Shown: one piece after another, positions 7,471 through 16,488 of the stretch
Layout of the letters: the number at the start of each line of letters is the position of its first letter
How positions within the stretch are numbered: position 1 is the first letter of the stretch
Assembly (NCBI RefSeq): GCF_023618015.1
Contig: NZ_JAJKBJ010000012.1
Span: 1 to 64,000 of the forward strand
Reading direction: 5' to 3'
DNA: 64,000 nt
From: Legionella maioricensis
GTDB taxonomy: Bacteria > Pseudomonadota > Gammaproteobacteria > Legionellales > Legionellaceae
Translations under genes and position numbers: made by a program
Notes under the pieces: generated by a model
Told to the model about the DNA's origin: nothing
Databases searched by the model: none
What the model saw: only the letters and a program-made list of their open reading frames with translations

Positions 7471-7977
7471 TTAAGATGTAGGTTTATTGCTCGTATCAAT
7501 TATCCTATCCACATCATCCTGTTTAATTCGATCCTTATTATGTAACTCTTCAAATTGTCTAGGGATTTCGGGGCTAAAAAAGCTCACTCTTGCCACCGTA
7601 GCAATATTTTTTTTGTTTGCTAAGCCTGCTTTCTTTAAGATAAGCAGACCTTCAGTTTTATTTTCACCATCGTTCCCCATTGCTTTAACCAGTAGGGCAT
7701 AACTGTTAATGCAAGAGTACAGTCCATCGCTAAAGCCCGTTAAATGTGTATGCCATTCTATTTCTAGAAGTAGTTTAACAAGCTTTAAAAATTGTTCCTC
7801 AGAAAAATTAGTTTGAGTTTCAATATCATTTGACGTTGTTTGAGTAGCGAATTCTTTGAGTTTATTTATTTCTGCTGGCGTCTCGAGGAAGAGGCGAAAA
7901 ATTAGTCCGTATCTTTTTTTCACCTCTTGTGGATAATTCTCAAAGGCTTTTTGAATGTCCGCTCTTGTTATTAACAT
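7471..7977 (-). CDS. hypothetical protein, helical, effector-like
   Basis: A 168-aa protein starting MLITRADIQKAFENYPQEVK. It is predicted helical from its pattern of Leu/Ile/Lys/Glu, has no signal peptide or membrane segment, and ends in a charged segment (EELHNKDRIKQDDVDRIID). I do not recognise the family. It lies between the PspC gene and the two small leader-peptide genes on the same strand; the 215-base gap from the peptides makes co-transcription possible but unproven. Legionella genomes carry many such small cytosolic or translocated unknowns. The purine-rich AAGAAAT before ATG is a weak ribosome site. Confidence 0.6.
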   Translation of the reverse strand: MLITRADIQKAFENYPQEVKKRYGLIFRLFLETPAEINKLKEFATQTTSNDIETQTNFSEEQFLKLVKLLLEIEWHTHLTGFSDGLYSCINSYALLVKAMGNDGENKTEGLLILKKAGLANKKNIATVARVSFFSPEIPRQFEELHNKDRIKQDDVDRIIDTSNKPTS

Positions 7978-8192
7978 ATATTTCTTTTATTTAAAGTTAA
8001 GAAGAACTTATTAATGGAGCAATAAGATGCGGTTTCGGGATATTTTATTGGCATAAGCTCATAATACAATATTCAGGCTCTTCTGGAAAAAAACCGCACC
8101 CGGCTCCCATGAACATCTCATACATAGTGTGGATAAGAAGCTACAGCTATTTTTTGATTTTTTGTTCAATTCATAATCACACGAACAAATAA

Positions 8193-8369
8193 TTATTTAT
8201 TCCTGAGACTATCAATAATCTCATCGACATCCCTTCTCCTGCCAGGAAGAATAACACCAGGGAGCAATCCTTCGGAACCTCCAGAAATATTATTTAGCTC
8301 TTCTAATGATATTTTTTTATCAACTTTTCTTTGTGCTTTGCTAAAGTGGGCTTTACTGAATTTTTTCAT
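8193..8369 (-). CDS. 58-aa double-glycine-leader-like peptide, copy B
   Basis: The leftward ATG (complement of 8367-8369) is preceded by TGAGGAG, spaced correctly. The 58-aa product has a basic start (MKKFSKAHFSKAQRKVDKK), then L-E23-E24-L25-N-N-I28-S29-G30-G31-S, then a 27-residue tail with a hydrophobic patch (GLLPGVILPG), RRRD and an amphipathic acidic helix (VDEIIDSLRNK). The leader part is closely similar to copies A and C while the tails differ, the pattern expected of exported peptides with a shared leader and diversified cargo. It is 28 bases downstream of copy C, so the two probably form one transcript. No maturation or transport gene is adjacent. The function is inferred, not shown. 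Confidence 0.72.
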   Translation of the reverse strand: MKKFSKAHFSKAQRKVDKKISLEELNNISGGSEGLLPGVILPGRRRDVDEIIDSLRNK

Positions 8370-8397
8370 GATGACTCCTCATAAGCATAACAATTTA

Positions 8398-8559
8398 TTA
8401 CGGCTTATCTCTAAAAACCACTCTAATCCTTGGACTAGATCGGGGAGCCACAGCACCCGTTTGAGGACCAGACTTGTCACTACCACCAGAAACAGTGTTT
8501 AATTCCTCTGGGACTATTTTTTTTCTGGATTTTTTTTGTGTTTTATTGGTTGTTTTCAT
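8398..8559 (-). CDS. 53-aa double-glycine-leader-like peptide, copy C
   Basis: The leftward ATG (complement of 8557-8559) follows AGGAG with a five-base spacer. The 53-aa product begins MKTTNKTQKKSRKKIVP, then E18-E19-L20-N-T-V23-S24-G25-G26-S, then a 27-residue tail rich in Pro, Ser and Arg that ends in RIRVVFRDKP. The 'IRV' in the tail echoes the repeated IRVCT of copy A. A TATACT box lies about 35-40 bases upstream of the gene and could be its promoter. First gene of a two-gene unit with copy B. A bacteriocin-like or signalling role is inference from the leader motif. Confidence 0.72.
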   Translation of the reverse strand: MKTTNKTQKKSRKKIVPEELNTVSGGSDKSGPQTGAVAPRSSPRIRVVFRDKP

Positions 8560-8710
8560 AGCCACTCCTAATCATCAAGTAACTTCAATTTAAGTATAGT
8601 CAATCTGATTAATTATTGATCATGTAATTTTTTATAAATTAGGCTTCAGAAGTCCAGGGATGGGCCCAGTCATTGTTTCTGACTCAATTGTGACAAACAT
8701 GTTCAGTTAT

Positions 8711-8738
8711 TTGACATGCATTCATTATTTACTATAAT
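8711..8738 (+). promoter_or_regulatory. consensus sigma-70 promoter
   Basis: A perfect TTGACA (8711-8716) and perfect TATAAT (8733-8738) are separated by 16 bases on the plus strand. No protein-coding frame begins within the next 150 bases; the predicted transcript instead contains two hairpins (see 8745-8806). This is the strongest consensus promoter I noticed in the window. Confidence 0.75.
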
Positions 8739-8744
8739 TAAAGT

Positions 8745-8806
8745 GTAGGCATGATGTGGCGAAAGCCAATCGAGTTTACTGCGAAACCACCTTAGGGTGG
8801 TTTCTG
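8745..8806 (+). ncRNA. candidate small structured RNA
   Basis: Starting about seven bases after the perfect -10 box, the transcript would fold into two clear stems. UGGC-GAAA-GCCA (8757-8768) is a stem with a GNRA tetraloop. GAAACCACC-UUAG-GGUGGUUUC (8783-8804) has a nine-base-pair stem and could end transcription, although only a weak U-tract (UGUCAU) follows. The length of about 60-65 nt and the absence of an open frame suggest a small RNA. I could not match it to a known Rfam family by eye. It could also be the leader of a decayed gene. Confidence 0.45.
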
Positions 8807-8878
8807 TCATATGAAGCCTATTAAATGATTCAAAGTGCGCCAATAATGGCAAGAGTAGCTTGCTTGTTTTCAACCAGG

Positions 8879-9467
8879 CTAGGTAAGATCATCCTCAATG
8901 CGCGGAATAAGAACGTAACGAAAAATCAGGCACAAACTTGCTGCAATTATCCATGACCATGAAGAATACTCATACGCATCAGAAAGCACAAAGTAATTGA
9001 TATACATTTGTACAAGATCAATCAGGGTGTAAATGAACGCTGAAAACCAAATAAGATTACGATCGTGTTTGTTCCTAAATTGAGTGAGAACATACCAAAG
9101 TAAGCCTAAAAGAATGACAGAGGTGGCCAGTAAGAGGTCATTTTGGTAATGCATAAAGTCGGCTATAGCATCCGCACCTGTATGAAAAATGAGGCCGTAA
9201 CAAATCCCTAACAAAAAATACCGTTGTTGCGCGAACTTTAAAGCGGCCAGGTAAAAAATCGAGGCGATCAAGCCTGAATAGATGTGAAAAGTGTGGATGG
9301 TTAAGGAGTTAGCGTGCCCATTATCAGACCCACATCGAAGGCATGATCAATGTCAATCAAATTGGCAGCAACATACCAAAAACAAGAGGTTTAAAAGGAC
9401 TCTTCATCACTGCGTAAGATAGTGTAGCCACAGTTATAGAAATAGCGACATGCTGGAATAGCCACAT
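8879..9467 (-). pseudogene. frameshifted multi-pass membrane protein (hydrolase-like)
   Basis: The long leftward frame (8879-9271 and its upstream extension) reads ...SDNGHANSLTIHTFHIYSG then a membrane protein of at least four helices. Its apparent start is a TTG inside the coding sequence. Upstream, ATG at 9467 begins MWLFQHVAISITVATLSYAV and runs to LLPI then TGA at 9357-9359; a middle frame reads IDIDHAFDVG. Adding one base near 9355 and one near 9330 would join all three into one ~195-aa protein. The D-x-D-H, H-x-x-H and H-x-x-x-D spacing suggests a membrane-bound metal-dependent hydrolase (DUF457/YdjM type), but this is tentative. Two separate single-base losses point to decay over sequencing error. 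Confidence 0.6.
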
Positions 9468-9689
9468 AGTTTATTTTCTCTGGCTCCTGATAGTTTTTTT
9501 AGAATAACAATAATTTAGGGTTGAAGTCCAAGGTAAACAAAGAGAAAGTCTTTGCAAAATAAAACATAAAGACGGTTAATTCGAAGTCTCGTATTTTTCA
9601 ATTTTACTTGCTTAAAACAACTTTTTATCCCATAACTTGTCGCATCCCAATTATATGTTTGTCATAATGTTTTATCTGTACCTTTCAAA

Positions 9690-10349
9690 ATGATTTATGC
9701 AATGCAGTGCGAACCCAATAATGCATTTACCTATAATTACAAACAACCTGACGAATATCATTTTAGCCTGGATTCAATTCACCTTGCGAGATTTGTCGCA
9801 TCACAATTGAAATTCCACACAGATCTTGGTTCATTACGTATCTTAGATCTCTGCGCAGGCTGCGGAGTCATTGGGATTGAACTATCCTGGCATCTTCAAG
9901 CAATCCGGCAGATTGATTTTATTGAGATCCAGGATATTTATACTGAATATTTTTATCAAAACGTGGCTAACGTCAATCGACCTGAATTGCAATTTCACTG
10001 GCATCTTTTAAATTATGATGAATTACGTGAAAAAAAATGGGAAGGAACATTTGATTTGATCATCAGTAATCCACCCTATTTCCAACTAGGCCACGGAATG
10101 CTTTCCCCTTCCGAATTTAAAAACCGTTGTCGATTTTATTTAGACAGCTCTTTTCAGAGTTATATTCGAGCACTAGAAAATTCGCTTGCAAATCAGGGTA
10201 AAGCTTATTTTTTATTACGCCCATTAAAACATCATGGTCTTGATTTATTTGCTGATATACAAAAAATACTACAGGAAACCTCAGCAACAGCAAAAAAAAT
10301 ATCGCATATCCGTGGCACAGATATTATTTTATTAGAAAAACTAAAATGA
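9690..10349 (+). CDS. TrmN6-like N6-adenine methyltransferase
   Basis: A 219-aa SAM-dependent methyltransferase of the MTS family. The SAM-binding loop DLCAGCGVIG is at residues about 53-62, the acidic IEIQ at about 79-82, and the catalytic NPPY at 127-130, which marks enzymes that methylate an amino group of adenine, cytosine or glutamine. Best fit is the tRNA1(Val) adenine-37 N6-methyltransferase TrmN6 (YfiC): the length (~220-245 aa) and the N-terminal 'F...DSIHLA' match. ATG 9690 or 9702 could be the start. It converges on the tatD gene. A ribosomal RNA methyltransferase is the main alternative. Confidence 0.78.
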   Translation: MIYAMQCEPNNAFTYNYKQPDEYHFSLDSIHLARFVASQLKFHTDLGSLRILDLCAGCGVIGIELSWHLQAIRQIDFIEIQDIYTEYFYQNVANVNRPELQFHWHLLNYDELREKKWEGTFDLIISNPPYFQLGHGMLSPSEFKNRCRFYLDSSFQSYIRALENSLANQGKAYFLLRPLKHHGLDLFADIQKILQETSATAKKISHIRGTDIILLEKLK

Positions 10350-10386
10350 AATGCTAGAAAGTACTTCCTGCACTATTTCCGATTGC

Positions 10387-11169
10387 TTATTTTCGAAGGT
10401 TGAAGCAGGTATAGAAATTATTGGTAGTAATTTCGGCAATTTCTGCGTAATCCATACCGCGGAGATTAGCTATAGCTTCAGCAACATACTTAACCAGTGC
10501 CGGATGATTTTGTTTGCCTCGATAAGGCACTGGTGCCAAATACGGGGAATCTGTTTCAATTAATATTCTATCTAAAGGGATTTGCCTTGCTACATCTTGC
10601 AAGACAGTGGCATTCTTAAAAGTCACAATTCCTGAAAAAGAAATATAAAAATTCAAATCAATTGCTCTTCGAGCAATGTCCAGATCCTCGGCAAAGCAAT
10701 GCATTACCCCACCAATTTGTTGCGCATTTTCTTCTGCCATCAACTGCAAGGTATCTTCTGCGGCTTGACGAGTATGTATAATTAAGGGTTTTGAGGTAAT
10801 TAATGCCGCTCTTATATGCTCCCTAAATCTTGCTCGTTGTAATTCCTGTGCTTCCTCTGTATGGGTCCTGTAATAATCAAGGCCGGTTTCACCCAAAGCA
10901 ATGCAGGCTGGATTTGCAGCTAAATCACAAAGCATTTTTGCTGTAACCGGATAGTCCATTTCACTGTTGGGATGAACGCCGACAGAAATACTAATATTGG
11001 GGTTATTAGCGGCCAGGAGCTCTAATTGAGGATAGTCGCTCAACTCAACACAGACACATAAAAAATGCTCAACACCATTATCCTTCGCTCTGGATAATAC
11101 CTGAGAGATGTCATTATTAAACTCAGCTAAATCTAAAAAATTTAAATGGCAATGTGAATCAACTAACAT
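10387..11169 (-). CDS. tatD: TatD-family metal-dependent DNase
   Basis: A 260-aa TIM-barrel hydrolase. Metal ligands are visible as DSHCHL (His6, His8), GETGLDYY (Glu), HTRQA (His), GVMHCF (His) and ETDSPYL (Asp), the full TatD/YcfH set. The family acts as 3'-5' exonuclease or AP-type nuclease on DNA in the cytoplasm. Length is typical (about 260). It is the last gene of the long leftward cluster running from yceD, directly after the pilZ/holB/tmk part, which is a common arrangement in gammaproteobacteria (tmk-holB-pilZ-ycfH). GAGGT precedes the ATG. Confidence 0.92.
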   Translation of the reverse strand: MLVDSHCHLNFLDLAEFNNDISQVLSRAKDNGVEHFLCVCVELSDYPQLELLAANNPNISISVGVHPNSEMDYPVTAKMLCDLAANPACIALGETGLDYYRTHTEEAQELQRARFREHIRAALITSKPLIIHTRQAAEDTLQLMAEENAQQIGGVMHCFAEDLDIARRAIDLNFYISFSGIVTFKNATVLQDVARQIPLDRILIETDSPYLAPVPYRGKQNHPALVKYVAEAIANLRGMDYAEIAEITTNNFYTCFNLRK

Positions 11170-11254
11170 TTAAGACCTCAAAAAAAATTTCACTCCAACA
11201 TCTCAACAAACTGTCTATGTCTAATACAAAACCCCATACGATGTTTGATGGATA

Positions 11255-11596
11255 TTAAATGGTATCAGTTAACTGGGTAGATTTAAGCATTCCGGCTAAA
11301 TAAGTTTCTATCTTATTACATAAATATCGGCTATTTTCACCAATAAATTGAACCCCTATTCCCGTTGGTTTATTTCCTTGTGAACACTTGGGGGTGATCC
11401 ATACTACTCTAGCATTAATCTGGTAAGGCTCAACTTCATTAATTAACTTAAGTGACAGTTGTAATTCTTTACCCAAAGGGTAAACATGATTTGTTCTTAA
11501 AAAAAGCCCTCCACCTTTAACAAAAGGCATGTAGGCGAGATATAAAAGCGCTTCACTGGGAAATGAACAGTTTATCAATTGAACATTTTCAGCCAT
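11255..11596 (-). CDS. pilZ: PilZ-domain type IV pilus protein
   Basis: A 113-aa single-domain protein. It has the beta-barrel pattern of PilZ (FVKGGGLFLRT, then LSLKL, then INARVVWITP, then GIGVQFI). In c-di-GMP-binding PilZ domains the signature is RxxxR...D/NxSxxG; this protein lacks the N-terminal RxxxR, as do true PilZ pilus-biogenesis proteins, which do not bind the nucleotide. Position directly after holB and tmk matches the Pseudomonas and Xanthomonas pilZ locus. GGAGGGG lies just before the ATG. The expected role is type IV pilus assembly with PilB and FimX-type partners (family knowledge). Confidence 0.88.
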   Translation of the reverse strand: MAENVQLINCSFPSEALLYLAYMPFVKGGGLFLRTNHVYPLGKELQLSLKLINEVEPYQINARVVWITPKCSQGNKPTGIGVQFIGENSRYLCNKIETYLAGMLKSTQLTDTI

Positions 11597-11614
11597 AGCC
11601 CCTCCATGTATAAG

Positions 11615-12520
11615 CTAAGCCTCTGGTACTAAAGAAAATAATAAATCTTCCAAGACCAAAGTTTGATTTACATTCATATTATGGCTGATTTTTCTTAATA
11701 AAGTATTGATTTTATCAATTTGCATAAAAATCAAGACCGGATTTAATAAGGATAATAACCTGGCTAATTGATTGCTGGCAGGTCCAGTAGTACCACGGGT
11801 ATTCAAATGCATGTACTGTAATTGTGAATAAACCAAGTATAAAAACCACAACATAGTACTCAACTCAAATTGGCTCCATTGAGAAGCTAAAATACAAGGA
11901 TGCTCTCTTCGTTCAAGCAAGGCAACCAAGCCATCTAAAATCGACTCTGCCTGGCTTATAATCAAGGACCGATCAGACTCAGGAGGGTATTGCTCCCCAA
12001 GTTTTAGCAGATTATTGCGATATGAATCTTCAGACGAAGAAAACGATATAATCTGACAACGACTTAAAACAGTAGGTAATACCGTACTTAATTGCTGCGC
12101 TACTAAGATAAAAATCGTGTGTTTTGCTGGCTCTTCCAGAATTTTTAATAAAGCATTAGCTGATGCGGTATTCATTCGATCAGCCCCCTCAATCACTATT
12201 AATTTAAAATTCGCACGTTGAGGGGTTAGGTATGCGGAGTTTTGTAATTCTCTGATTTGATCAATTTTAATGGCACCACCACTTTTTTCTGGTTTAACCC
12301 ATTCCACATCAGGGTGTTCCATACGATGAATCATCTGACAATCATTACATTTTAGACAAGGTTCATTGGCTTTTTGGTTGCAAAGAAATAATTGCATTAC
12401 TTTAGTAACAAAATCGCCTAAAGCACAGTGCAAAGGGCCAACAAATAGCATGGACTGGGCAATACGTTGCTCTTGCAGCGCTGACTGAATTTGCTTCCAT
12501 TGCGTTTGATGATTAATCAT
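11615..12520 (-). CDS. holB: DNA polymerase III delta' subunit
   Basis: A 301-aa clamp-loader subunit of the replicative polymerase. A four-Cys zinc module ([15 protein letters not shown], about 52-66) and the SRC-type box 'PTVLSRCQ' (about 148-155) identify the AAA+ delta'/gamma family. The Walker A lysine motif is absent, as in HolB, which does not hydrolyse ATP. Length is slightly short compared with E. coli (334). Its start overlaps the tmk stop by four bases, suggesting translational coupling. The tmk-holB-pilZ-tatD order is conserved in related genomes. Confidence 0.95.
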   Translation of the reverse strand: MINHQTQWKQIQSALQEQRIAQSMLFVGPLHCALGDFVTKVMQLFLCNQKANEPCLKCNDCQMIHRMEHPDVEWVKPEKSGGAIKIDQIRELQNSAYLTPQRANFKLIVIEGADRMNTASANALLKILEEPAKHTIFILVAQQLSTVLPTVLSRCQIISFSSSEDSYRNNLLKLGEQYPPESDRSLIISQAESILDGLVALLERREHPCILASQWSQFELSTMLWFLYLVYSQLQYMHLNTRGTTGPASNQLARLLSLLNPVLIFMQIDKINTLLRKISHNMNVNQTLVLEDLLFSLVPEA

Positions 12521-13149
12521 GCATGATGCTCTATGAATTGAGTCATTGTTTGTTGAATGGCGATCGTCACTTCCTGCAATGAACGGCTAGCATCTATGAT
12601 AAAAATATTAGGATCCGCTTTAATATATTGAATATAAGTTTCATGGACCCTATGGAAAAAATCTATAGCTTGCTGCTCGATTCTATCAAATTTTCCTCTT
12701 AACTTTGCTCTTTCCATACCTAACTCAGGATTTATATCTAAATACAAGGTCAGATCAGGTTTAAAGCCATTCAGGCAAAAAGAGGATAATGTTTTAATCA
12801 TGTTGGGGTCTAATCCTCGTCCCCCTCCTTGATATGCCATAGTAGATAATTCAAATCGATCTGCTATTACCCAATAACCTTGTTGCAAAGCGGGTTTAAT
12901 TACTTGCTCAACTAATTGAATTCTTGCAGTATAAAGCAATAATAATTCACTTCTATCATCCAGAACATCACTATACTCAGGGTTTTTAATAATAGTTCTT
13001 AATGTCTCACCTATGGCTGTTCCGCCTGGTTCGCGAGTAGTAATCGTCTTGATATCCAGTTGAGACAGGAGATCAATTACGATATTCACTGCTGTAGATT
13101 TCCCAGCGCCTTCTAGGCCTTCAATTACGATTAATTTCCCAGCTGACAT
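12517..13149 (-). CDS. tmk: thymidylate kinase
   Basis: A 210-aa kinase converting dTMP to dTDP. The P-loop GLEGAGKST is at residues 10-18, the DR(Y/F) motif appears as ADRFELST near 94-101, and TREPGG at about 38-43 binds dTMP. Length is the same as E. coli Tmk (213). It overlaps the stop of mltG by one base and the start of holB by four, so these are tightly coupled in the leftward operon. Confidence 0.96.
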   Translation of the reverse strand: MSAGKLIVIEGLEGAGKSTAVNIVIDLLSQLDIKTITTREPGGTAIGETLRTIIKNPEYSDVLDDRSELLLLYTARIQLVEQVIKPALQQGYWVIADRFELSTMAYQGGGRGLDPNMIKTLSSFCLNGFKPDLTLYLDINPELGMERAKLRGKFDRIEQQAIDFFHRVHETYIQYIKADPNIFIIDASRSLQEVTIAIQQTMTQFIEHHA

Positions 13150-14147
13150 TAAGAATCCTTGTGTCGATATTGCTCAATAGCTTGTCTTTGCTGCTCATAG
13201 GTTTCTGAAAATTGATGAGAACCATCGCCCTTCGCGACAAAGTATAAGTAATTTGATAATTGAGGATGAGAAGCAGCATCTATAGCTTCTTTTCCAACCA
13301 TAGCAATCGGTGTAGGGGGTAAGCCTCTGTATAGATAGGAATTATAAGGAGAGTTAACTTGCATGTCATTATGAGACAATTTCCCTTTATAATCATTTCC
13401 CAAACCATAAATTACCGTAGGATCCATTTGCAAGGGCATTTTTTTCTTTAACCGGTTAACCATGACCCCGGAAATGATCTTTCTTTCTTGAGATATCGCT
13501 GTTTCTTTTTCAATTATTGAAGCAGCAATGAGCAATTCATATGGCGTCTTATAAGGTAAATCAGCTGCCCGATGAGCCCAGGCATTATTGAGATAGTTGA
13601 TTAAATTTTTATGAGCCTGCTCTAACAGCGTGCGACTGCTGCTTCCTCCTCGATATTGATAGGTATCTGCAAGCAATAATCCCTCCGCATTGGGATGACC
13701 GTCTTTAATGATAAGCCAATCGTCAGGATGATATTCTAAATATTTAGCGTTTATTAAATCTTGAGAGATCTTTTGTTGGGTAGTCCCTTCAATCACCGTA
13801 AAATTTTGCGTTAATACGTCACCTGTTACTACCTTGTGCAAAAGTTGCATTGCCGTTTCACCGGGATTAATTTGATAAACACCCGCTTTTAATTGATGAG
13901 ATAACCCTTCAAAGCGAATTATTAATAAAAAAAGTCTGGTCGAATGAATTAAATGCTTCTCTTTTAAAAGAGAAGCAAACTTCGATGCAGATGCAGATGG
14001 ATCAATACTAATGATCATAGGAGGGTTTTTCACGGGAATAAGAGGCGTTACAACTAAGCTATAAATATTCCAGGATATAATTAAAAAAGACATAAAAATG
14101 GCTGTAAGAATATAAATTATCAGTTTTTTATGTCTTGGGTGTTCCAT
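13149..14147 (-). CDS. mltG: endolytic murein transglycosylase MltG
   Basis: A 332-aa YceG/MltG protein with one N-terminal transmembrane anchor (about residues 9-31), a LysM-like subdomain ([14 protein letters not shown]) and the catalytic domain. The catalytic glutamate is in [10 protein letters not shown] (about residue 218). Later segments DPTVIYGLG and [16 protein letters not shown] are family hallmarks. It cuts nascent peptidoglycan strands in the periplasm. It is placed between fabF and tmk exactly as in E. coli (fabF-pabC-yceG-tmk), with pabC absent here. The stop shares a base with the start of tmk. Confidence 0.96.
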   Translation of the reverse strand: MEHPRHKKLIIYILTAIFMSFLIISWNIYSLVVTPLIPVKNPPMIISIDPSASASKFASLLKEKHLIHSTRLFLLIIRFEGLSHQLKAGVYQINPGETAMQLLHKVVTGDVLTQNFTVIEGTTQQKISQDLINAKYLEYHPDDWLIIKDGHPNAEGLLLADTYQYRGGSSSRTLLEQAHKNLINYLNNAWAHRAADLPYKTPYELLIAASIIEKETAISQERKIISGVMVNRLKKKMPLQMDPTVIYGLGNDYKGKLSHNDMQVNSPYNSYLYRGLPPTPIAMVGKEAIDAASHPQLSNYLYFVAKGDGSHQFSETYEQQRQAIEQYRHKDS

Positions 14148-15386
14148 TTAAATCCGCTTAAATAACAAGCTACCGTTTGTTCCACCAAAGCCCAGTGAAT
14201 TACTTAAAACATAATTAATTGTTCTTTTTTGAGGTTTATGTGCCACATAATTCAAATCACATCCTTCATCAGGATTGTCTAAATTAATTGTTGGTGGAGC
14301 GATTTGATCTCTGATTGCCAAAATACTAAAAATCGCCTCTACAGAACCTGCTGCCCCTAATAAATGGCCGGTCATTGATTTTGTAGAGCTAACCGCTAAA
14401 TCGTATGCATGTTCTTTAAAAATACGTTTAATCGCTTTTGTTTCATTCATATCATTAAGATAGGTCGAAGTACCATGTGCATTTATATAATCCACTTGAA
14501 CTGTGTCTATATTTGCATCATGTATTGCCGCTTCCATAGCGCGAGCAGCACCATCTGCGTCTTCGTCAGGTGCCGTGATATGATAAGCATCACCCGACAT
14601 GCCAAAACCAACCAACTCGGCATAAATTTTAGCACCACGAGCCTTCGCATGCTCATATTCCTCTAAGACAAGAATACCAGCACCTTCGCCCATAACAAAT
14701 CCATCTCTATCTTTATCCCAAGGCCTTGACGCTTTTTCAGGTTCATCATTACGCTTGGATAGAGATCTTACAGCTGAAAAGCCCGCTAAACATAAGGGAG
14801 TTGTGGTCATTTCTGCGCCACCGCAAACCATAACATCTGCGTCACCATAAGCAATAATACGACCGGCAAGACCAATATTGTGAGTACCCGTAGTACAGGC
14901 TGTAACTACAGAAATATTGGGGCCTTTAAGATTATGCTTAATGGAAATTTGTCCAGCAACCATGTTAATTATGCCTGCTGGAATAAAAAAAGGAGAAACT
15001 TTACGGGGGCCACCGGAAACCAGTTTGTCTTGATTATTGGTTATAGTTTGAATACCACCTATACCTGCACCAACAGCAACACCAGTGCGACGTGACAAGG
15101 CTTCATTCATTATCAATCCAGAATCAAGCATTGCCTCATCAGCAGCCGCAATACCATATTGGGTAAATACATCCATTTTTCGAGCATCTTTGAGAGGTAC
15201 ATGGTTCTCAATGTTAAAATTCTTGACCTTGGCCCAAATTTTAGTTGAGTAATCACTAGTATCAAAATCATCCACCAGCGCTACACCACTAACACCAGCC
15301 AATATATTCTGCCAAGTTTCTTTTACATTAAGGCCGACAGGGGTAAGCATCCCCATACCGGTAACAACCACGCGCCGCTTGTTCAA
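14148..15386 (-). CDS. fabF: 3-oxoacyl-[ACP] synthase II
   Basis: A 412-aa elongating ketosynthase of fatty acid synthesis. The active-site Cys164 lies in TACTTGTHN, and the two catalytic histidines are in [11 protein letters not shown] and TGHLLGAAG. Length matches E. coli FabF (413). It condenses malonyl-ACP with long acyl-ACP, including palmitoleoyl-ACP, and so helps set membrane fluidity. It follows acpP by 19 bases in the leftward operon, and its stop abuts the start of mltG. Confidence 0.97.
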   Translation of the reverse strand: MNKRRVVVTGMGMLTPVGLNVKETWQNILAGVSGVALVDDFDTSDYSTKIWAKVKNFNIENHVPLKDARKMDVFTQYGIAAADEAMLDSGLIMNEALSRRTGVAVGAGIGGIQTITNNQDKLVSGGPRKVSPFFIPAGIINMVAGQISIKHNLKGPNISVVTACTTGTHNIGLAGRIIAYGDADVMVCGGAEMTTTPLCLAGFSAVRSLSKRNDEPEKASRPWDKDRDGFVMGEGAGILVLEEYEHAKARGAKIYAELVGFGMSGDAYHITAPDEDADGAARAMEAAIHDANIDTVQVDYINAHGTSTYLNDMNETKAIKRIFKEHAYDLAVSSTKSMTGHLLGAAGSVEAIFSILAIRDQIAPPTINLDNPDEGCDLNYVAHKPQKRTINYVLSNSLGFGGTNGSLLFKRI

Positions 15387-15405
15387 TGAAAGCTCCTCAA
15401 AAAAA

Positions 15406-15654
15406 TTAAGCTTCTTCTTTATTCATATTAGATTCAATGTAATCAATCGCTTCTTGAATCGTTGTGATTTTTTCAGCTTTTTCATCAGGAATTTCTGTCT
15501 CAAACTCTTCTTCAAGAGCCATTACCAATTCCACAGTATCAAGAGAATCAGCACCCAAATCGTCAACAAATGACGCATCGTTTTTTAATTCTTCTTCTTT
15601 AACGCCCAATTGTTCAACAACAATTTTGCGGACACGATCTTCAACTGTACTCAT
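15406..15654 (-). CDS. acpP: acyl carrier protein
   Basis: An 82-aa acidic four-helix carrier. The phosphopantetheine attachment serine is in [18 protein letters not shown] (Ser37 region). Length is typical (78-82). It carries growing acyl chains for the adjacent Fab enzymes. The C-terminus is slightly longer than in E. coli and ends ESNMNKEEA. Positioned between fabG and fabF, the standard order. Strong codon regularity fits a highly expressed gene. Confidence 0.97.
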   Translation of the reverse strand: MSTVEDRVRKIVVEQLGVKEEELKNDASFVDDLGADSLDTVELVMALEEEFETEIPDEKAEKITTIQEAIDYIESNMNKEEA

Positions 15655-15741
15655 AACTTAATTTTCCTCTTTCGGTTGATAGAAATAATTTTAAAATACT
15701 GACGGCTAGTTTATTCAATTATACAGATAACGCAAGTGCAT

Positions 15742-16488
15742 TTAATTCATATACATACCGCCATTGACATGAATTGTTTCACCTGTAATATATTTAGCAC
15801 TGTCTGATGCTAAAAAAACTACAGCATCAGCTACATCTTCTGCTTGTCCTAATTTACGCAGAGGAATTCTTTTTAGCATTTCTTCTTTAACCATATCTGG
15901 CAATGCAGTAGTCATATCTGTATCAATAAAGCCAGGAGCAACCACATTAACAGTAATTCCTCTACTACCAATTTCCTGAGCTAAAGACTTGGAAAAACCA
16001 ACAACGCCTGCTTTGGCAGCAGTATAGTTAACCTGGCCTGAGTTTCCACTCGCACCTACAACGGAACCTACAGAAATTATACGTCCCCAACGCGCTTTAA
16101 ACATGGGTTTTAAACACGCTTTGGACATTCGATATATAGAACTCAAATTTGTTTCAATTACTTTGTACCATTCTTCATCGTCCATACGCAATAACAGATT
16201 ATCTGCTGTAATACCCGCATTATTAACGAGTATTGAAGGATATTGATTATTATCTGCAAAGAAGGACATTAAAGCATCCACCTGGTCTGCTTTGGTTACA
16301 TCAAGAACCACTCCTTTCCCGGCCAGTTTTTCTTTCTCAAGAAAAGAATTTATTAAGTCTGCACCTTGTTCTGTGGTCGCGGTTCCATATACAAAGGCAC
16401 CAGCTTTTGCCATTTTAAGAGCAATAGCTTGTCCTATGCCACGACTTGCCCCCGTAACTAATGCAATTTTCCCCTCTAAATTTATCAT
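15742..16488 (-). CDS. fabG: 3-oxoacyl-[ACP] reductase
   Basis: A 248-aa short-chain dehydrogenase. The NADP-binding TGASRGIGQAIA is at 13-24, NNAGIT at about 91-96, the catalytic Ser in SVVGASG and the Tyr-x-x-x-Lys as YTAAK near 155-159. It reduces 3-ketoacyl-ACP in each elongation cycle. Length is close to E. coli FabG (244). It shares base 16488 with the stop of fabD and is followed by acpP after 87 bases. Confidence 0.97.
   Translation of the reverse strand: MINLEGKIALVTGASRGIGQAIALKMAKAGAFVYGTATTEQGADLINSFLEKEKLAGKGVVLDVTKADQVDALMSFFADNNQYPSILVNNAGITADNLLLRMDDEEWYKVIETNLSSIYRMSKACLKPMFKARWGRIISVGSVVGASGNSGQVNYTAAKAGVVGFSKSLAQEIGSRGITVNVVAPGFIDTDMTTALPDMVKEEMLKRIPLRKLGQAEDVADAVVFLASDSAKYITGETIHVNGGMYMN

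Noticed and set aside
8010..8140. GGGAGCCGGGTGCGG on the minus strand, resembling text near group II intron ends
   Set aside because: The partner sequence and an intron reverse transcriptase are absent; a 26-codon Cys-containing frame here has no ribosome site.
1..9500. A complete prophage or integrative element around the recombinase
   Set aside because: No structural phage, conjugation, replication or att-site features were seen; only the recombinase suggests mobility.
10351..10563. A 70-codon plus-strand frame beside the methyltransferase end
   Set aside because: It overlaps the tatD gene on the other strand, whose catalytic motifs are clear; no ribosome site.
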